Source of the DNA: Musa acuminata AAA Group
Taxonomy: Eukaryota > Streptophyta > Magnoliopsida > Zingiberales > Musaceae
NCBI RefSeq assembly: GCF_036884655.1
Contig: NC_088339.1
Span: 21,594,001 to 21,658,000, forward strand
Length of the DNA stretch: 64,000 nucleotides
Direction: 5' to 3'
The notes below the pieces were generated by a model, which saw only the letters and a list, made by a program, of their open reading frames with translations, had not been told where the DNA came from and searched no databases. A program made the position numbers and the translations under genes. Of this stretch, positions 10,155-22,176 are shown piece by piece; the stretch's first letter is position 1; each line of letters begins with the position of its first letter.

Positions 10155-12200
10155 CTGTTTCTGGTTTCAGTTCAAAGATTCACCATTCACATCCCATATC
10201 TTATTGACAGATCTCCTGCTTACTCAGTGTAACATGCATAGACTCAATTGTCCTCAAACTACAGAGGCCACCATAAGATTGTTCAGCAACTGCTGATACT
10301 CCACAATAAGATGCATGTGTTTCATGACTGATATCACAATTATATCAGTGTAATATTATGTACACTAAACCAAACTGGAATAAGCAATCTGCACAAGTCC
10401 AGATAAAAGAGATATGAGTACACCAGTTCTTCCATGGACATCAAAATTGTAATATAACAAGCTTCTTCAGCCATAAGTATAAAAAATAGTGACTAAATTC
10501 CCTTACTCTACAGTTGGTAATCTTGTAAAACAACTTAAATGACCATTCAACAGTTTCAAAGGTATGATCCACAATATTCATGCAAAAGTTTATGCAAGAT
10601 AACTAGGTCAAACACACAAGAAGACATGTCAGATACCCACATTCTGATCTCAAATTCCTGAGATCATTATTAGTTTGCATGCACATTTTTTTCCAAAACT
10701 TAGATGCAGATACAACTGAAGAAAAAGCTGGACAACTCTTTATAATCTGGGTATTGAGGAGGAGTTGCCTCTTAGTTGATTTTTTAAAAAAAATTAAAAT
10801 TCAGTACATTTTACACCAGTGCAAGACCATCAGGAATCATGGAGAAGAAAATCCACAAACAATTAAGGAATTAAAAAACTGTTAAAAGTATCAACCTGTT
10901 GTTAATTCAGTTAGTGTTCAAGTATCATGGGAGCCTTACAAAAGGAGGATTTGTGCTATGATCTTAACCTCATGCACATGAATCAGATGCAAAAGTTTTA
11001 ACAAAGGGCTGGAAAGTTGTTGGCACAGTAACCACCCTCGTTATATTCATACCTTCTGCAAACAAAGTAGGTAACCTTGTGACCAGTAAGACAGTAGGAA
11101 CTCAACCTGGGCATGCAGCTTTCAGCAACGACTGTAGAAGGATCCTGTCGGATATAAATGCAAGCCCATGCTTTGTTTGACAGAGAACATGCAAAATGGT
11201 AGCCTCACAAAAGCAATGAAAATTTTTGAGGTGCGCATTTGCTGGCCAGCAAGCCTGTAGTCTTGACTCTTGACATTGATCTCCAAATCCCATTTCAAAC
11301 CAACTTATCTTCTGATCTGCTATGAGTCTCTATAATAATACTTTTAATACTGGTGGTGTCATGATCAAACATGTAAAGTGGTCATGTAAAATTCCAGAAA
11401 TATATTTGATGATTACTAGCAATTGTTTTTGGGTTTTAGATTCCGGACATCCCGTTACTAATTTTTGCATTTTGTTTCACCAACAAAATTCCTGGGCATC
11501 CATTCAGAAACATTTTACCGTTCAATCATATATTGCTTTCCCTAAGGTACTAGCTCGCTCACAGCGAAGCTTACCATGATCAAGAACTACGTATATCGCA
11601 TCCATCAACTGAGTGGAAGGCGACGTGATGGCTCACCAGGCAAAACCTAGGGTTAATATGACTTCACAACAGTGTCCTATATTGAACATCGCTCATCAAA
11701 TCCTAACTTATATTGATGTATCACTCACAAGGTAGTTCCTTTAGTACCCTTACTCCCATTTCCCACCCCCCATTGACAACAGAAAGATCCACTTACTATA
11801 ATCTCCACATGATTTAACAATTCTGATTCCTTTGACGGAGTAGATTGCCATCTCACATGGAAGTCCCAGTGTCGAAGGCAAAATGATCCAATGAATGAAA
11901 GAAAAAAACAAACAAAAACCAGTGATCAGCGCACAGAGCGAGTGAGAGAAAGAAACCTGGCTAGGAAAACCGGAGGGGAGGGACGTAATAGGATCTGGTG
12001 GAAGGCAGGCCAGGGGAATGGGGGAGAGAAGAGAACGAATGGGGTTAAAATAGGGGAGATCGGGTAACAGGATTGCACGGTGGCAGCAATTAGTAATTAG
12101 TGGAGCGGTAAAAGAAGCGAGAGTTAGGGCGAGCCGAAGAAGAGCATTCCGGAGTGCTTTTGGACGACTAGCGCCACGACAATTGGAGGGGTATAAGGTG
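10155..12200 (-). other. Probable leader intron, leader exon and promoter of the LPAT gene
   Basis: No open frame of note. Minus-strand sequence at 11950-12100 is purine/pyrimidine-biased and includes a good donor (CTAGCCAG|GTTTCTTTC, near 11957), which could end a non-coding first exon. The remainder, 10155-11950, would then be a 5' UTR intron. This is inference from splice-like sequence only. Confidence 0.3.
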
Positions 12201-13316
12201 ACGTGGCGAGTGTGGGGAGAGTCCGTGTAGGCTTGATCGGTTGGTCGTCACTCAATTCGTAGTTTTTCAAGTGTACTGTGTGGGGACCATCCGGAACGGA
12301 AGGTTTCCCCTCCGGGTAACAGAACGCACGAAAGCGACGTGAAACGCTTTCACGTCATCTTTTGTGTGTTTTTACTTTTTACTTTTTCGGAGTACTAACG
12401 TATTAATTAAAAAATGGTAAAAAGTAGATTTACACGTCATCTTCCCTTCTAAAGTAACTGCTCTATGTATTTGTTTTTAATTTCGAACTACATATATTTT
12501 TCTTATCCTTAATCTTGAATATTTTTATATTTTGTATATTGATTTTATGAATGAATTTACTAATATTAAAATTTGTAAGGGAAATAAACTGTGATAAGTA
12601 GGCAAAAAGACACATCACATGAGTAGGGCTGCCGCTTTCGTTCGTACGGTTTCATATCCCGATCCAATTTTGCCACATACACCGCCCATCCCTCCCATCC
12701 ATATCAGCCGTTGAATTGTCGGTGGGCCACACCTGCTCGAGGTGGGTCCTCTCTGTCCATCTCACCTTACACAATGCACGGTTGAGATTTGAGATCGGAG
12801 GGTAAGTACACAAATCCGATTATATCAAGACCGTTAGCTACTTCACGAGCAGACTTAAGACGCAACCGAAGGACGTGGACAGGAGTGGCGTGCCTCTAGA
12901 TGTGCGTCACATTTTCGAGTTGTAACTTAAGTTGTGTGAAATTCCGGAAACAAAAAATGTTTCATGCTTTTATTATACGACGTTGTTTTACGTATTTGTA
13001 GAAGGTAGCAATCTCATATCTCCCTACGTGTCAACTGGTCAGAATTAAGTTGCAACATTTGAAACATTTACTTTGGAAGGTTTCATCGGAAGTACTATGA
13101 GACGTAGCATCAGGATACTCTTTTAAGAAATTAATAAAAGGAGTTTACTATTAAAGCTTCATTTTTACTATAAAAATTGATAATTTTCTTTACTATTCAT
13201 AATCTCTTTAAAAATTAATAAAATAATATTATATTATTTATAATCCTTTTAATTTTAATTTTATTTTATTTTTCTTTCTTCACATCATCTACGATCGTCG
13301 TATAAGCATTTTGTCA
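12201..13316. other. Intergenic region left of the copia element
   Basis: No gene seen. AT content rises sharply after 12360. The final ~190 bases (13130-13316) resemble sequence on the far side of the element (22330-22480), so the retrotransposon landed in an older repeat. Confidence 0.5.
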
Positions 13317-13321
13317 CTATC
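13317..13321. repeat. Target site duplication, left copy (CTATC)
   Basis: CTATC immediately precedes the 5' LTR and is repeated exactly after the 3' LTR at 22172-22176. Five bases is the normal length for LTR retrotransposons. Confidence 0.85.
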
Positions 13322-14946
13322 TGCTAGTCATAGATGCTAAGATAACATATGTCATGCTACACAATCTCTTTGTTTATTATTATTATTAATTTTTTCATTT
13401 TATGTTGCATATAGCATTTACTATGATGTCCATGATTATTATTGATATTTTCTCACGATAATAAGATCAATTCATCTTTAAACACAGACCTTAAATAATC
13501 CTAGTTATATGTTACTTAAGAGAGATATTGAGATAATCGAATAGATTAGTGTGTTGTATACTCGTCGATATAATAGAGGCAACTAATCTCATAACTACTC
13601 GTATAGAAACATAAGGGATATAGTGCAAGTGCTCATTCAAGAATGAGTTCACTAATTGATTCGCTCACGGAATACCGGATGATTAATAATACCTCATTGT
13701 CATACAGTAGTTTGTGATCTCAATTATATGTCTGGTCCTTAAACTTAAGACATCAAGGATGCCCTATATGAGTACTCTACTCTTTGATACTAAAATTATA
13801 GACTTGGAAGTTTTAGATCTAACACAATCGGTCATCGGGAGTGGTAGTCAATCTTACGAAGACAAATGAGTGTCAAAAGAGGATCATCCACTCTTAGTGT
13901 CATGAGAGGAATATCTTATATGTTCTCGCTTAGGTAAATCCCTGACTAGGGTCATTGGGGTTGAGAAAGGAGTTCTCTAGGAGAATCCGATTCGAGCGAG
14001 ACTCAAATAGATTTCGTATAGGTTTGACAATACCATGCCTGATACACAGTCTTTGGGATATTAGATGGATAAGAGATTATAGATATACGGTAATTGATGG
14101 TAAACAAGTCTAATGGATTGGATCTCATTGTATCATTTGAGAATTATGGTGTAGTGACATAGTACGTCCGTAGTCGATAAGCTGAGTGAATTATTTGGAG
14201 ATAATAATTCATTAAGTCAGAATGAGTTTTGACAGGTACAACTCACAGCCAACTCAGTATTAGGCCTAGAGGGTCACACACATATGGTAAATATTACGAT
14301 GAGTAAAGGAACAAATATGAGATATCTATGAAACCCATGTTTTATTAGATATCTAACAAGCCCCTATATTATTAGTTCTTGTGGATGAGATCTAATAAGA
14401 GTTACTAAGAGATTAATGAATAGAGATCTACTAATCTAAGAGGCTTGGGTAATTGAATAGAGATCCAATACCGACAGAATCTATTATGGTTAAATTATCA
14501 TGCACCTCTATAAATAGGAAGGGACCACAATGCTAATAGGCTAGAGATCTCTATGGTCGCTCCTCCTACTCCTCTCCTCCTCGACCTTATTTTGGGCATG
14601 TGGATAAGAAGAAGGGTCGACCTCTTCTTGAAGATAACGTAATCTTGTGGTGCGTATGGAGAGGAAGATCGTGCTGCGATTTAAGGAGCGTCGTTGCTGC
14701 ATCCACTATGTGGATCACCACTAGAGAGGAGGACATGTGACATCATTCATTCTCTTCTATAGATTTGGGATCCTTCAAGGATATACAATCTCCCTAAGTA
14801 ACACATCTCATATGATACACGTAAATTTTTTGATTTTATAGTTTTTTATGCACCAATCGATGATAAGATATTTTTCTTTAGGAATCTAGTTTTTTATTTT
14901 CTATTCTTCCCCTATGTATATGATGCTCTGATCAGATTTTTCAATA
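13322..14946 (+). repeat. 5' LTR of the 13-22 kb copia element
   Basis: Starts TGCTAGTCATAGATGC, includes a (TTA)n patch near 13370, a TATA-like TCTATAAATAGG at about 14510, and ends TTTTTCAATA next to the primer binding site. It is aligned by eye to the 3' LTR along its full length. Confidence 0.88.
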
Positions 14947-14947
14947 G

Positions 14948-14963
14948 TAGTATCAAAGCCAGG
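14948..14963 (+). other. Primer binding site (initiator tRNA-Met type)
   Basis: TAGTATCAAAGCCAGG, one base after the LTR end, resembles the canonical plant copia TGGTATCAGAGC. It marks where minus-strand DNA synthesis would begin. Confidence 0.8.
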
Positions 14964-15279
14964 TTGGTTCATGCAATAATTATTTTTGAATTAAGTGTGT
15001 TGATGAATCACATAGAATAATTTTATGCATTATTGTTGTGAATTTTGTCATAGTTTTCATATTTGGACAACACCTTTTCTCGCTATTGAGAGGTGCTATA
15101 GAGAGGCCTTTTGACATCAAAATTATTGACACAAAAGAGGGAGAAAGTGATAGCAGCTATTGTTACCCTATGGATTGACCAAAGGTTGCTTGTAGCCTTG
15201 GCCGAGAGCCTTAGAAGAGGCTCTCGTCCTGGCCACATATAGTAGATCGAGAGCAGCCATGCTGTTATTGGCCAAACAA

Positions 15280-15540
15280 CAACACCCCATGCGACCAAGG
15301 AGTCATGGCCGCTAGGGTTTCCTGATTGTAGGAGGTGACCCTACGACCAAGGATTCCTATCCGTAAGGGGCAGCTTAGTGACCAGGATTTCCTGGCCGCT
15401 CATGGTAACTTGCAGCTAGGAGTCCTCGTCGCAAGGGACACCTTGGGGCTAGGCTTTCTTGGTCGCCCAAGGCTGCCCTAACGGGTAGAGTTTCCTAACA
15501 ACATAAGGGACTTCCTACCGTATAAGGGGCACCCTATAAT
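15280..15540 (+). repeat. Degenerate tandem repeats in the copia leader, ~35-50 bp units
   Basis: The phrases GACCAAGGATTCCT, GACCAGGATTTCCTGG, TAGGAGTCCTCG and TAGGCTTTCTTGG recur at near-regular spacing, each followed by a run such as AAGGGGCA or AAGGGACACC. This is about five to six decayed units. Confidence 0.6.
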
Positions 15541-15578
15541 AAGGTTCCCAAAAATATTATATATAATTAATTAAATAA

Positions 15579-15581
<3 letters not shown>

Positions 15582-15620
<39 letters not shown>
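15582..15620. repeat. (ATT)n microsatellite
   Basis: About 39 bases of ATT/TTA trinucleotides in the copia leader. Confidence 0.95.
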
Positions 15621-16065
15621 CTAGTAGTCCTATATGATGATGTGTACATATGATGTATGATATAGATAGATGATCATGAAACATGTGATGTGATGTATGT
15701 GATGTGATTATTATTATTATTGAGTCATGCGAGCCTTTATTTTTTTTTATTATTGGGCCTACGTGGCCTGTGATTATATTATAATCACACGAGAAGATGC
15801 GATGGCAGCATGGAGGTGACAGTGGAATCCACGAGATCGAAACGGATGATCGTGACACATAGAGATGCCCCAAGATGCCGACAAAACCAATGCAGACAAG
15901 ATTGACGATCACAGGAAATGGAGATACGTCGATGTAAAAATAGATTGTGATATAGGTGATTGGGCCTACTAGCTCGGACCTGATCACATTATGTTATGGT
16001 CCATGATCATCTGATGTGATTGCTCATATGTGATATATGATTGCTTATACATCTACTAGATACGT

Positions 16066-16068
<3 letters not shown>

Positions 16069-16123
<55 letters not shown>
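16069..16123. repeat. (TA)n(TG)n compound microsatellite
   Basis: An uninterrupted TA run passes directly into a TG run. Confidence 0.95.
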
Positions 16124-16125
<2 letters not shown>

Positions 16126-16723
16126 CCAAATCAAAAATCCCCTCTCACAATAATATTAAGTCAGTAAGTGTGAGACAATTAGATTGACTCACGTAGCCTT
16201 ACATCGTTATAAGAAGAAATCAATTTCTGACATAGATTGAGTTGGTCGAGTCCCTCGAGACTCACCTATATTTTGATTCAAGATCTTGTCTATGACAAAG
16301 AGATGTCACAAGTGACTTAAGGACATGGTATGCTTAGTTGAGTCCCTCAAGGGCATAGCATCGAATTAGACTCATCTTATAATGATGGTGATGACTTAAC
16401 CAAACATCATGGTTGATCGAGGCCATCATCGTTCAAAAGCCAAACAGGATGGGAATCACAACGAGTTGTGATTGACAAAAGTTGCCTACCTTTTCGGGCT
16501 TAGTATGATTGGTCGAGTCCCTCAAAGTTATACTAAAATGCTAATTATATCCCAATCCTCACTAGAGATCCGTCGAGGATCTCTAATTCACATACAAAAT
16601 GGAGTTGTGTGTTTCGTGAAAAAATAGTAGGAGCAAGTTAAGATAAAAGTTCATATCTTGATTGTTTATTTTTGTAAAATATATATATTATTTTTTGTTA
16701 TTATATCTTTGTTTATCAGAAAC

Positions 16724-17554
16724 ATGTCGCTTGCAAATCTCTTACATGACATACTTGATGTCAACTACCTCACTGGTCCAAACTACACGGATTTGCTCCA
16801 CAACTTGAGAATCATTCTCACAGTAGAGAAAATCGTATATGTCCTTGACACAATGGTGCTCACGCCCAAGGAAGGGGCAAGTAATGATAAGATCACTCGC
16901 TACGTGAAGTATTTAGACGACTCCACTCTTGCTCAGTGTCACATGTTGGGCTCCATGACTCTCGAGTTACAGAGACAACATGAAAAGATGGATGTTAGAT
17001 TCATTCTCCTATATCTCTGTAAATTATTTGAGGAACATAAAAGGACTTAGTGATATGAGATATCAAAGAGTCTCTTTCGTGCCAAGATAATAACTAAGGG
17101 GACATTGGTTCAGAACCATATCCTTAAGATGATTGAGTAGATAGAGAAGCTCACGGGTTTATGAATGGTCCTAGAGGATAACTTCTGTGTGGATCTTGTG
17201 CTTCAGTCCCTACCATATTTTTTTTCTCAATTCATTATGAATTTCAATATGAACAAGCTTGAGGTGACTCTCCTTGCGCTCCTCAATATATTAAGGGAGG
17301 CTGAGAGTACAATCAAGAAAGAGAAGCCATTTCTCTATTCTGGTGAGTTTAGAAAAAAAATGAATACAAAGAAGTTCCTTAAGAAGGGTAAGGGCAAATC
17401 GGGCAAAGTAAAGTTTGCTAAGAAGAATCCGACAAAAGACAAATGTCCGTACTTCCCCACTATGGTAAAGACGAGTACTGAAAGAGAAATTACAAAGAGT
17501 ACATTACAGAGAAGGAAAAATAGAAGCTTGAAGAAGCTTCAAGTACATTCATGA
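16724..17554 (+). pseudogene. Copia gag remnant
   Basis: The reading frame starts with MSLANLLHDIL and contains the phrase LDVNYLTGPNY, typical of the gag N-terminus of plant copia elements. It is cut by in-frame stops at 17048 and 17162 and resumes in the same frame (17165-17554) with a Lys-rich C-terminal part. The expected CCHC zinc knuckle is not preserved. Gag would form the virus-like particle. Confidence 0.8.
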
Positions 17555-17969
17555 TTAGTCTCTATTTATCATATTTTTATGATAACACAAAGGTATTGGA
17601 TACTGACAGTATTTATCACATCTGTAATTCATTGTAAGTTCTGGTAAATCCTAGGAGATTGGCGAAAGGTGAGATGGATCTGAAGATGGGCAATGGAGCA
17701 AAAATTGTTGCAGTAGCTATTGGCGAGGTCACCCTACATTTGCCTAATTGAGCTACAATTGCATTGGATGCATGTTATTTCATTCCTTCTATTATCAAAA
17801 ATATTATTTTTATTTTATGTTTGACAATTAATGGATATAAATTCGTTTTTGAGAATAATAGTTATTCAATAATATTGGATGATAAGATCATCACTAGATA
17901 AATATTGCATAATGGTTTATTTATGCTAGATATTGCTCCATATATCATGAATGTATATGTGTCTAAGAG

Positions 17970-18460
17970 AAAACAAGATGAGGTGAATAATGCATACCTA
18001 TGACATTGTAGGCTATGTCATATATATGAAGGAAGAATCCAAAAGTTGCTCAAGGATGGATACCTAGATCCATTCGACTATAAGTCATATATAACTTGCG
18101 AGCATTGCCTTCATAGAAAATTGACCAATTCTCCATTTAGTGGAACTGGAGAGAGAACCACTGAGTTGTTGGAACTCACATATAGTGATGTATATAGTCC
18201 TATATCGACTCAAGCCATAGGAGGTTACTCCTATTTTATCACTTTCACTGATGATTTCTCTAGGTACGAACATATGTACTTAATGAAGTACAAGTCCAAA
18301 GCCTTTGAAAAATTCATAAAATATAAGAATGAGGTAGAAAACTAGACTTGAAAGAGTCTCAAGAATCTTCGATCAGATCAAGGAAGTGAATACTTAAGTA
18401 CAAAGTTCACTCAGTTCCTCAAAGATAAAGGAATCCTATCTCAATGTACCCCTCCTACCC
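17970..18460 (+). pseudogene. Copia GAG-pre-integrase and integrase remnant
   Basis: Around 18046-18345 an open frame contains CEHCLHRKLT (the pre-integrase Cys pair), followed by LTYSDVYSPI and YFITFTDDFSRY, the integrase core with its conserved aspartate. A stop at 18343-18345 interrupts it and downstream parts are frameshifted. Protease, expected just before it, is too decayed to place. Confidence 0.82.
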
Positions 18461-19029
18461 ATCTTATTCTAGGGATATACCCTGGAGTCCACATCTTACC
18501 TTCTAAATAGAGTTTCAACTAAGTCGGTAGTATCTATACCATATGAAATATGAAAAGGGAAGAAACTCGATCTTAATGTTGTTAAGATTTGGGACTGCAC
18601 TGCCTATGTTAGGAAGGCACAACATCGACAAGTTGGAATAAAGGACTGAACGATACAAATTCATGGGATACCCCAAAGAAACTTGTATGTATTATTTCTA
18701 TCACTTGAGGACCAAAAGGTTTTTGTAGCCAAGAGAGTGATATTTCTTGAGAATGAACATATTATTGGTAAAAACAGTGGGAGCATGATAGAGTTGAATA
18801 AGGTTGGAGAACATAGCTCAAGCACCATTCCGTAACCCTAGTATGTTTAGGTACCTAGCACACAAGTTCCAACTTTGCATAAGTCCGACATAGTATCTCA
18901 TCCTCCAAAGAGATATGTGAGACATATCAAAGGAGAGGATGTTGAGGATAATGATCCTCAAACTTACGAAAAGGCTATTATGAGTATAGACTTCGAGAAA
19001 TGGTAATAAGCTACGAATTTTGAGATGGA

Positions 19030-19960
19030 TTTTATGCATTCCAATATGGTTTGGAACCTAATTGAAGCACCTGAGGGTATCGTACCCATTGGTTAAAAGT
19101 AGATCTTCAAGAAGAAGATTAAAGTAGATGGAAAGGTGAAGACCTATAAAGCAAGACTAGTGGCTACGGAGTATCCTCAAAGACAAGGAGTTGACTATAA
19201 TGAAACATTCTCACCCATAGTCATGTTAAACTTCATCTGAATTCTGTTAGCAATTGTAGCACACTATGACTATAAGATTTGACAAATGGACGTGAAAATC
19301 ATATTCTTCAATAGCAACCTCGAGGAGGAGGCATATATGATACAACTTAAGGGATTCATGTCTAAGGAGAGTCGAGATAAGGTGTGTAGATTACTTAGAT
19401 CTTTATATGGACTAAAATAAACTTTCTAAAGTTAGAACATAACATATGATGAGACGATTATATCTTATGATTTTGTTAAGAACGAAGATGAGCCTTGTGT
19501 GTACAAAAAAGTAAGTGAGAGTGCTATCATAGTGCTATATATGGATGACATCTTGATCATTGGGAATAATGTACGAATACTTTTCATAGTAAATGCTTGG
19601 CTATCTAGACATTTCTCAATGAAGAACTTAAGGGAAACATCCTATATCTTGGGGATTCGGATCTATAGAGATAGATCCAAAAGATACTTGGCTTTTCCTA
19701 GTCCAGATACATAGACATTATTGTAAAAAGATTTGACATGAAAAATTCTAAGAGATGTCTCATATTGATGAGGCATGAAATCACTTTCTAAGAGTATATT
19801 CCCAAAGACTCCTAAAGAAAGGGCAAACATGAATAGACTACCCTATATCTTAGTGATAGGATCTATCATTTATGCTATGTTATATACCAGGTCTGATATA
19901 AAGCATGCTCGAAGTGTTACGAGCATATATCAAGCGGATCCAAGTTTGGAACATTGAAAG
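19030..19960 (+). pseudogene. Copia reverse transcriptase remnant
   Basis: Fragments in several frames recall RT: AYKARLVATE-like sequence near 19140-19170, QMDVK near 19283, LCRLLRSLYGLK-like sequence near 19385, and the catalytic YMDD at 19541-19552 within IIVLYMDDILIIGN. Several stops lie between the fragments. Confidence 0.85.
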
Positions 19961-20079
19961 ACAGTAAAGTGTATTCTTTAAGTGCTTAAAAAAGACTAAG
20001 AATCTTTTACTAGTATATGGAGGAAGTGGTCTCAGAGTGAGGGCTACACAGACTCGAGTTTCTAGTCTGATGTCGATAA

Positions 20080-20470
20080 TAGTAGTATATTGGAAGAATT
20101 CCAAGTAAGATACTATTGTTGACTTGACCACAGAGGCGGAGTACATTATTGCGTAGAAATAACAACAGATGAAGTTTGGATGAAGAAGTTCATCAGATAT
20201 CTAGGAGTCGTGCTAGGTAGCAATGAGCCAATTTTTTTATATTACAACAATAATGAGGTGATTGCTCAAGTGAAGGAACCCAAGTCTCATTAGAAGTCTA
20301 AGCATATTCTAAGAAGGTTCCACCTGATCAAAGAGATCATAGCTTGTGGTGATGTAGTAGTGGAAAAAATTTCATTTGAAGATAACATCGTAGATCCATT
20401 AACAAAGTTATTGTCTCATGTTGTCTTTAAGCGTCATAAGGGACTAATGGTGATCAAGCACGTAAGTGAT
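20080..20470 (+). pseudogene. Copia RNase H remnant
   Basis: Sequence near 20113-20150 reads DLTTEAEYI, the usual RNase H phrase, followed by fragments like HIRRFHLIKEII and later DPLTK near 20395. A stop follows the TEAEYI phrase. Confidence 0.75.
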
Positions 20471-20493
20471 TAGCTTTAGGCCAAGTGGGAAAT

Positions 20494-22171
20494 TGCTAAT
20501 CATATGTGCCCTGCAAACCAATCACATGAATGATGACACATGTGACATGCTACACAATCTCTTTGTTTATTATTATTATTATTATTACTATTATTGATAT
20601 TTTCTTATTTTATGTTGCATGTTACATATATTGGGATATCTACGAATCTGTATAATGAGAATTAGATCGTGATGATATCACGATAATGAGATAAATTTGT
20701 CTTTAAACACAAACCTTAAATAATCCTAGTCATAGGTTACTCTAGAGAGACATCGAGATAACCGGACATATTGGTGTGTTGTATACCCATCCAAATAATA
20801 GAGGCGGCTGGTCTTATAGCTGCTTGTGTGGGGACACTAAGGATATAGTACAAGTGCTCATTAGAGAATAAGTTCACTAATTAATCTACTCACGGAATGC
20901 TGTATAATTAATAATACCTCATCGTTAGATTGTAATTCCATGGTCTAAAATGTATGTTTGGTCCTTAGACTTGAGACATTAATGATACCCTATATGAGTA
21001 CTCCACTCTTTGATATCGAACTTATAGGTCCGGAAGTTCTAGATCTAGTACAACCGGTCATCGAGAGTGGTGGCCAACCTTAGGAGGATAATTGAGTATC
21101 GATAGAGGATAATCTACTCTCGGTGTCATGAGAAAAATATCCTATGTGTTCTTGCTTAAGTAACTCCGTGGCTAGGGTCATTCAGATTGAGAGAGAAAGG
21201 AGTTCTCCGAAAGAATCTGATTATGTGCCTAATAGCACTATGCCCAGTATATGGTAAATGAGATATTATATGGATGAGGAATTATAGATACATGGTAACT
21301 AAGGGTAGACATTTTCAATGGATTGAATCCCCTGTATCGTCTAGGGATTATGACGTAGTGGCCTAGTACATCCATAGTCGATGTGTCAAGTGAATTATTA
21401 TAAAGATAATAATTCACTGAGTTAGAAAGAATTCTGATAGGTATGACTCACAACCAACTTGGTATTGAGCATAGAGAGTCACACACATATGGTAGATGTT
21501 ACGATGAGTAGAGGTGTAGATATAAGATATCTACGGAACCCTGTTTTATTGGATATCTAATAAGCTCATGTATTATTGAATCCAACGGATGAGATCCAAT
21601 AAGAGCTAGTAAAAGAATATTAGATAGAGATCTACTAATTTAAGAGGGTTAGGTAATTGGACAGAGATCTAATATCCAATAGAGCATGATCTATTAGAGT
21701 TAAGTTGTCATGCACCTCTATAAATAAGAAGGGACCATAATGCTCATATGTTAGAGATCTTTGTGGCTGCCCCTCTCATTCTCCTCTCTTTCCTCTCCTC
21801 CTCAATCGACAACCCTTGTTTGGGGCATGTGGACAACAAGAAGGGTCGGCCCCTTCTTGAAGATAATGCAATCTTATGATACTCGTGGAGAGGAAGATCG
21901 TGCTACGATTTGAGGAGTGTCATCGCTATATCCGCCGTATGGATCATTACTAAAGAGGAGGACACGTGACCTCCTTCATCATCTCCTATATATCTGGGAA
22001 CTTTCATGGATATATAATTTCCCTAGGTAATATATCTTATATGATATGTAGAGTTTTTTGATTTTACGATTTTTTACGTACCAATCGTTTTATGGTGACA
22101 TGATGTTTTTCTTTGAGAATATGGTTTTTTGTTTTCTGTTCTTCCAGATGCTCTGATAAGATTTTCCAATA
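20494..22171 (+). repeat. 3' LTR of the 13-22 kb copia element
   Basis: Begins TGCTAATCATATGTGCCC after a purine tract (about 20485-20493), contains a (TTA)n patch near 20570 and a TATA-like CTATAAATAAG near 21717, and ends TTTTCCAATA before the CTATC duplication. Confidence 0.88.
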
Positions 22172-22176
22172 CTATC
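22172..22176. repeat. Target site duplication, right copy (CTATC)
   Basis: Exact match to 13317-13321. Confidence 0.85.

Larger units (their letters stand above)
13322..22171 (+). mobile_element. Ty1-copia LTR retrotransposon, complete in outline but inactivated
   Basis: An 8.85 kb element bounded by two related LTRs (13322-14946 and 20494-22171) with a perfect CTATC target duplication. Internally it has a tRNA-Met-type primer binding site, a long non-coding leader with degenerate tandem repeats, gag, GAG-pre-integrase/integrase, reverse transcriptase with YMDD, RNase H and a short polypurine tract, in the copia order. All coding parts carry stops or frameshifts, so it cannot encode its own proteins. 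The LTRs differ visibly by many substitutions and small indels, including loss of about 15-30 bases near the 5' LTR start, so the insertion is not recent. The lineage within copia is not resolved. A solo LTR of the same family lies at 51428-53076. Confidence 0.93.

Noticed and set aside
15571..15987. 138-codon minus-strand frame containing a poly-Asn run
   Set aside because: It is a translation of the (ATT)n microsatellite and copia leader on the antisense strand.
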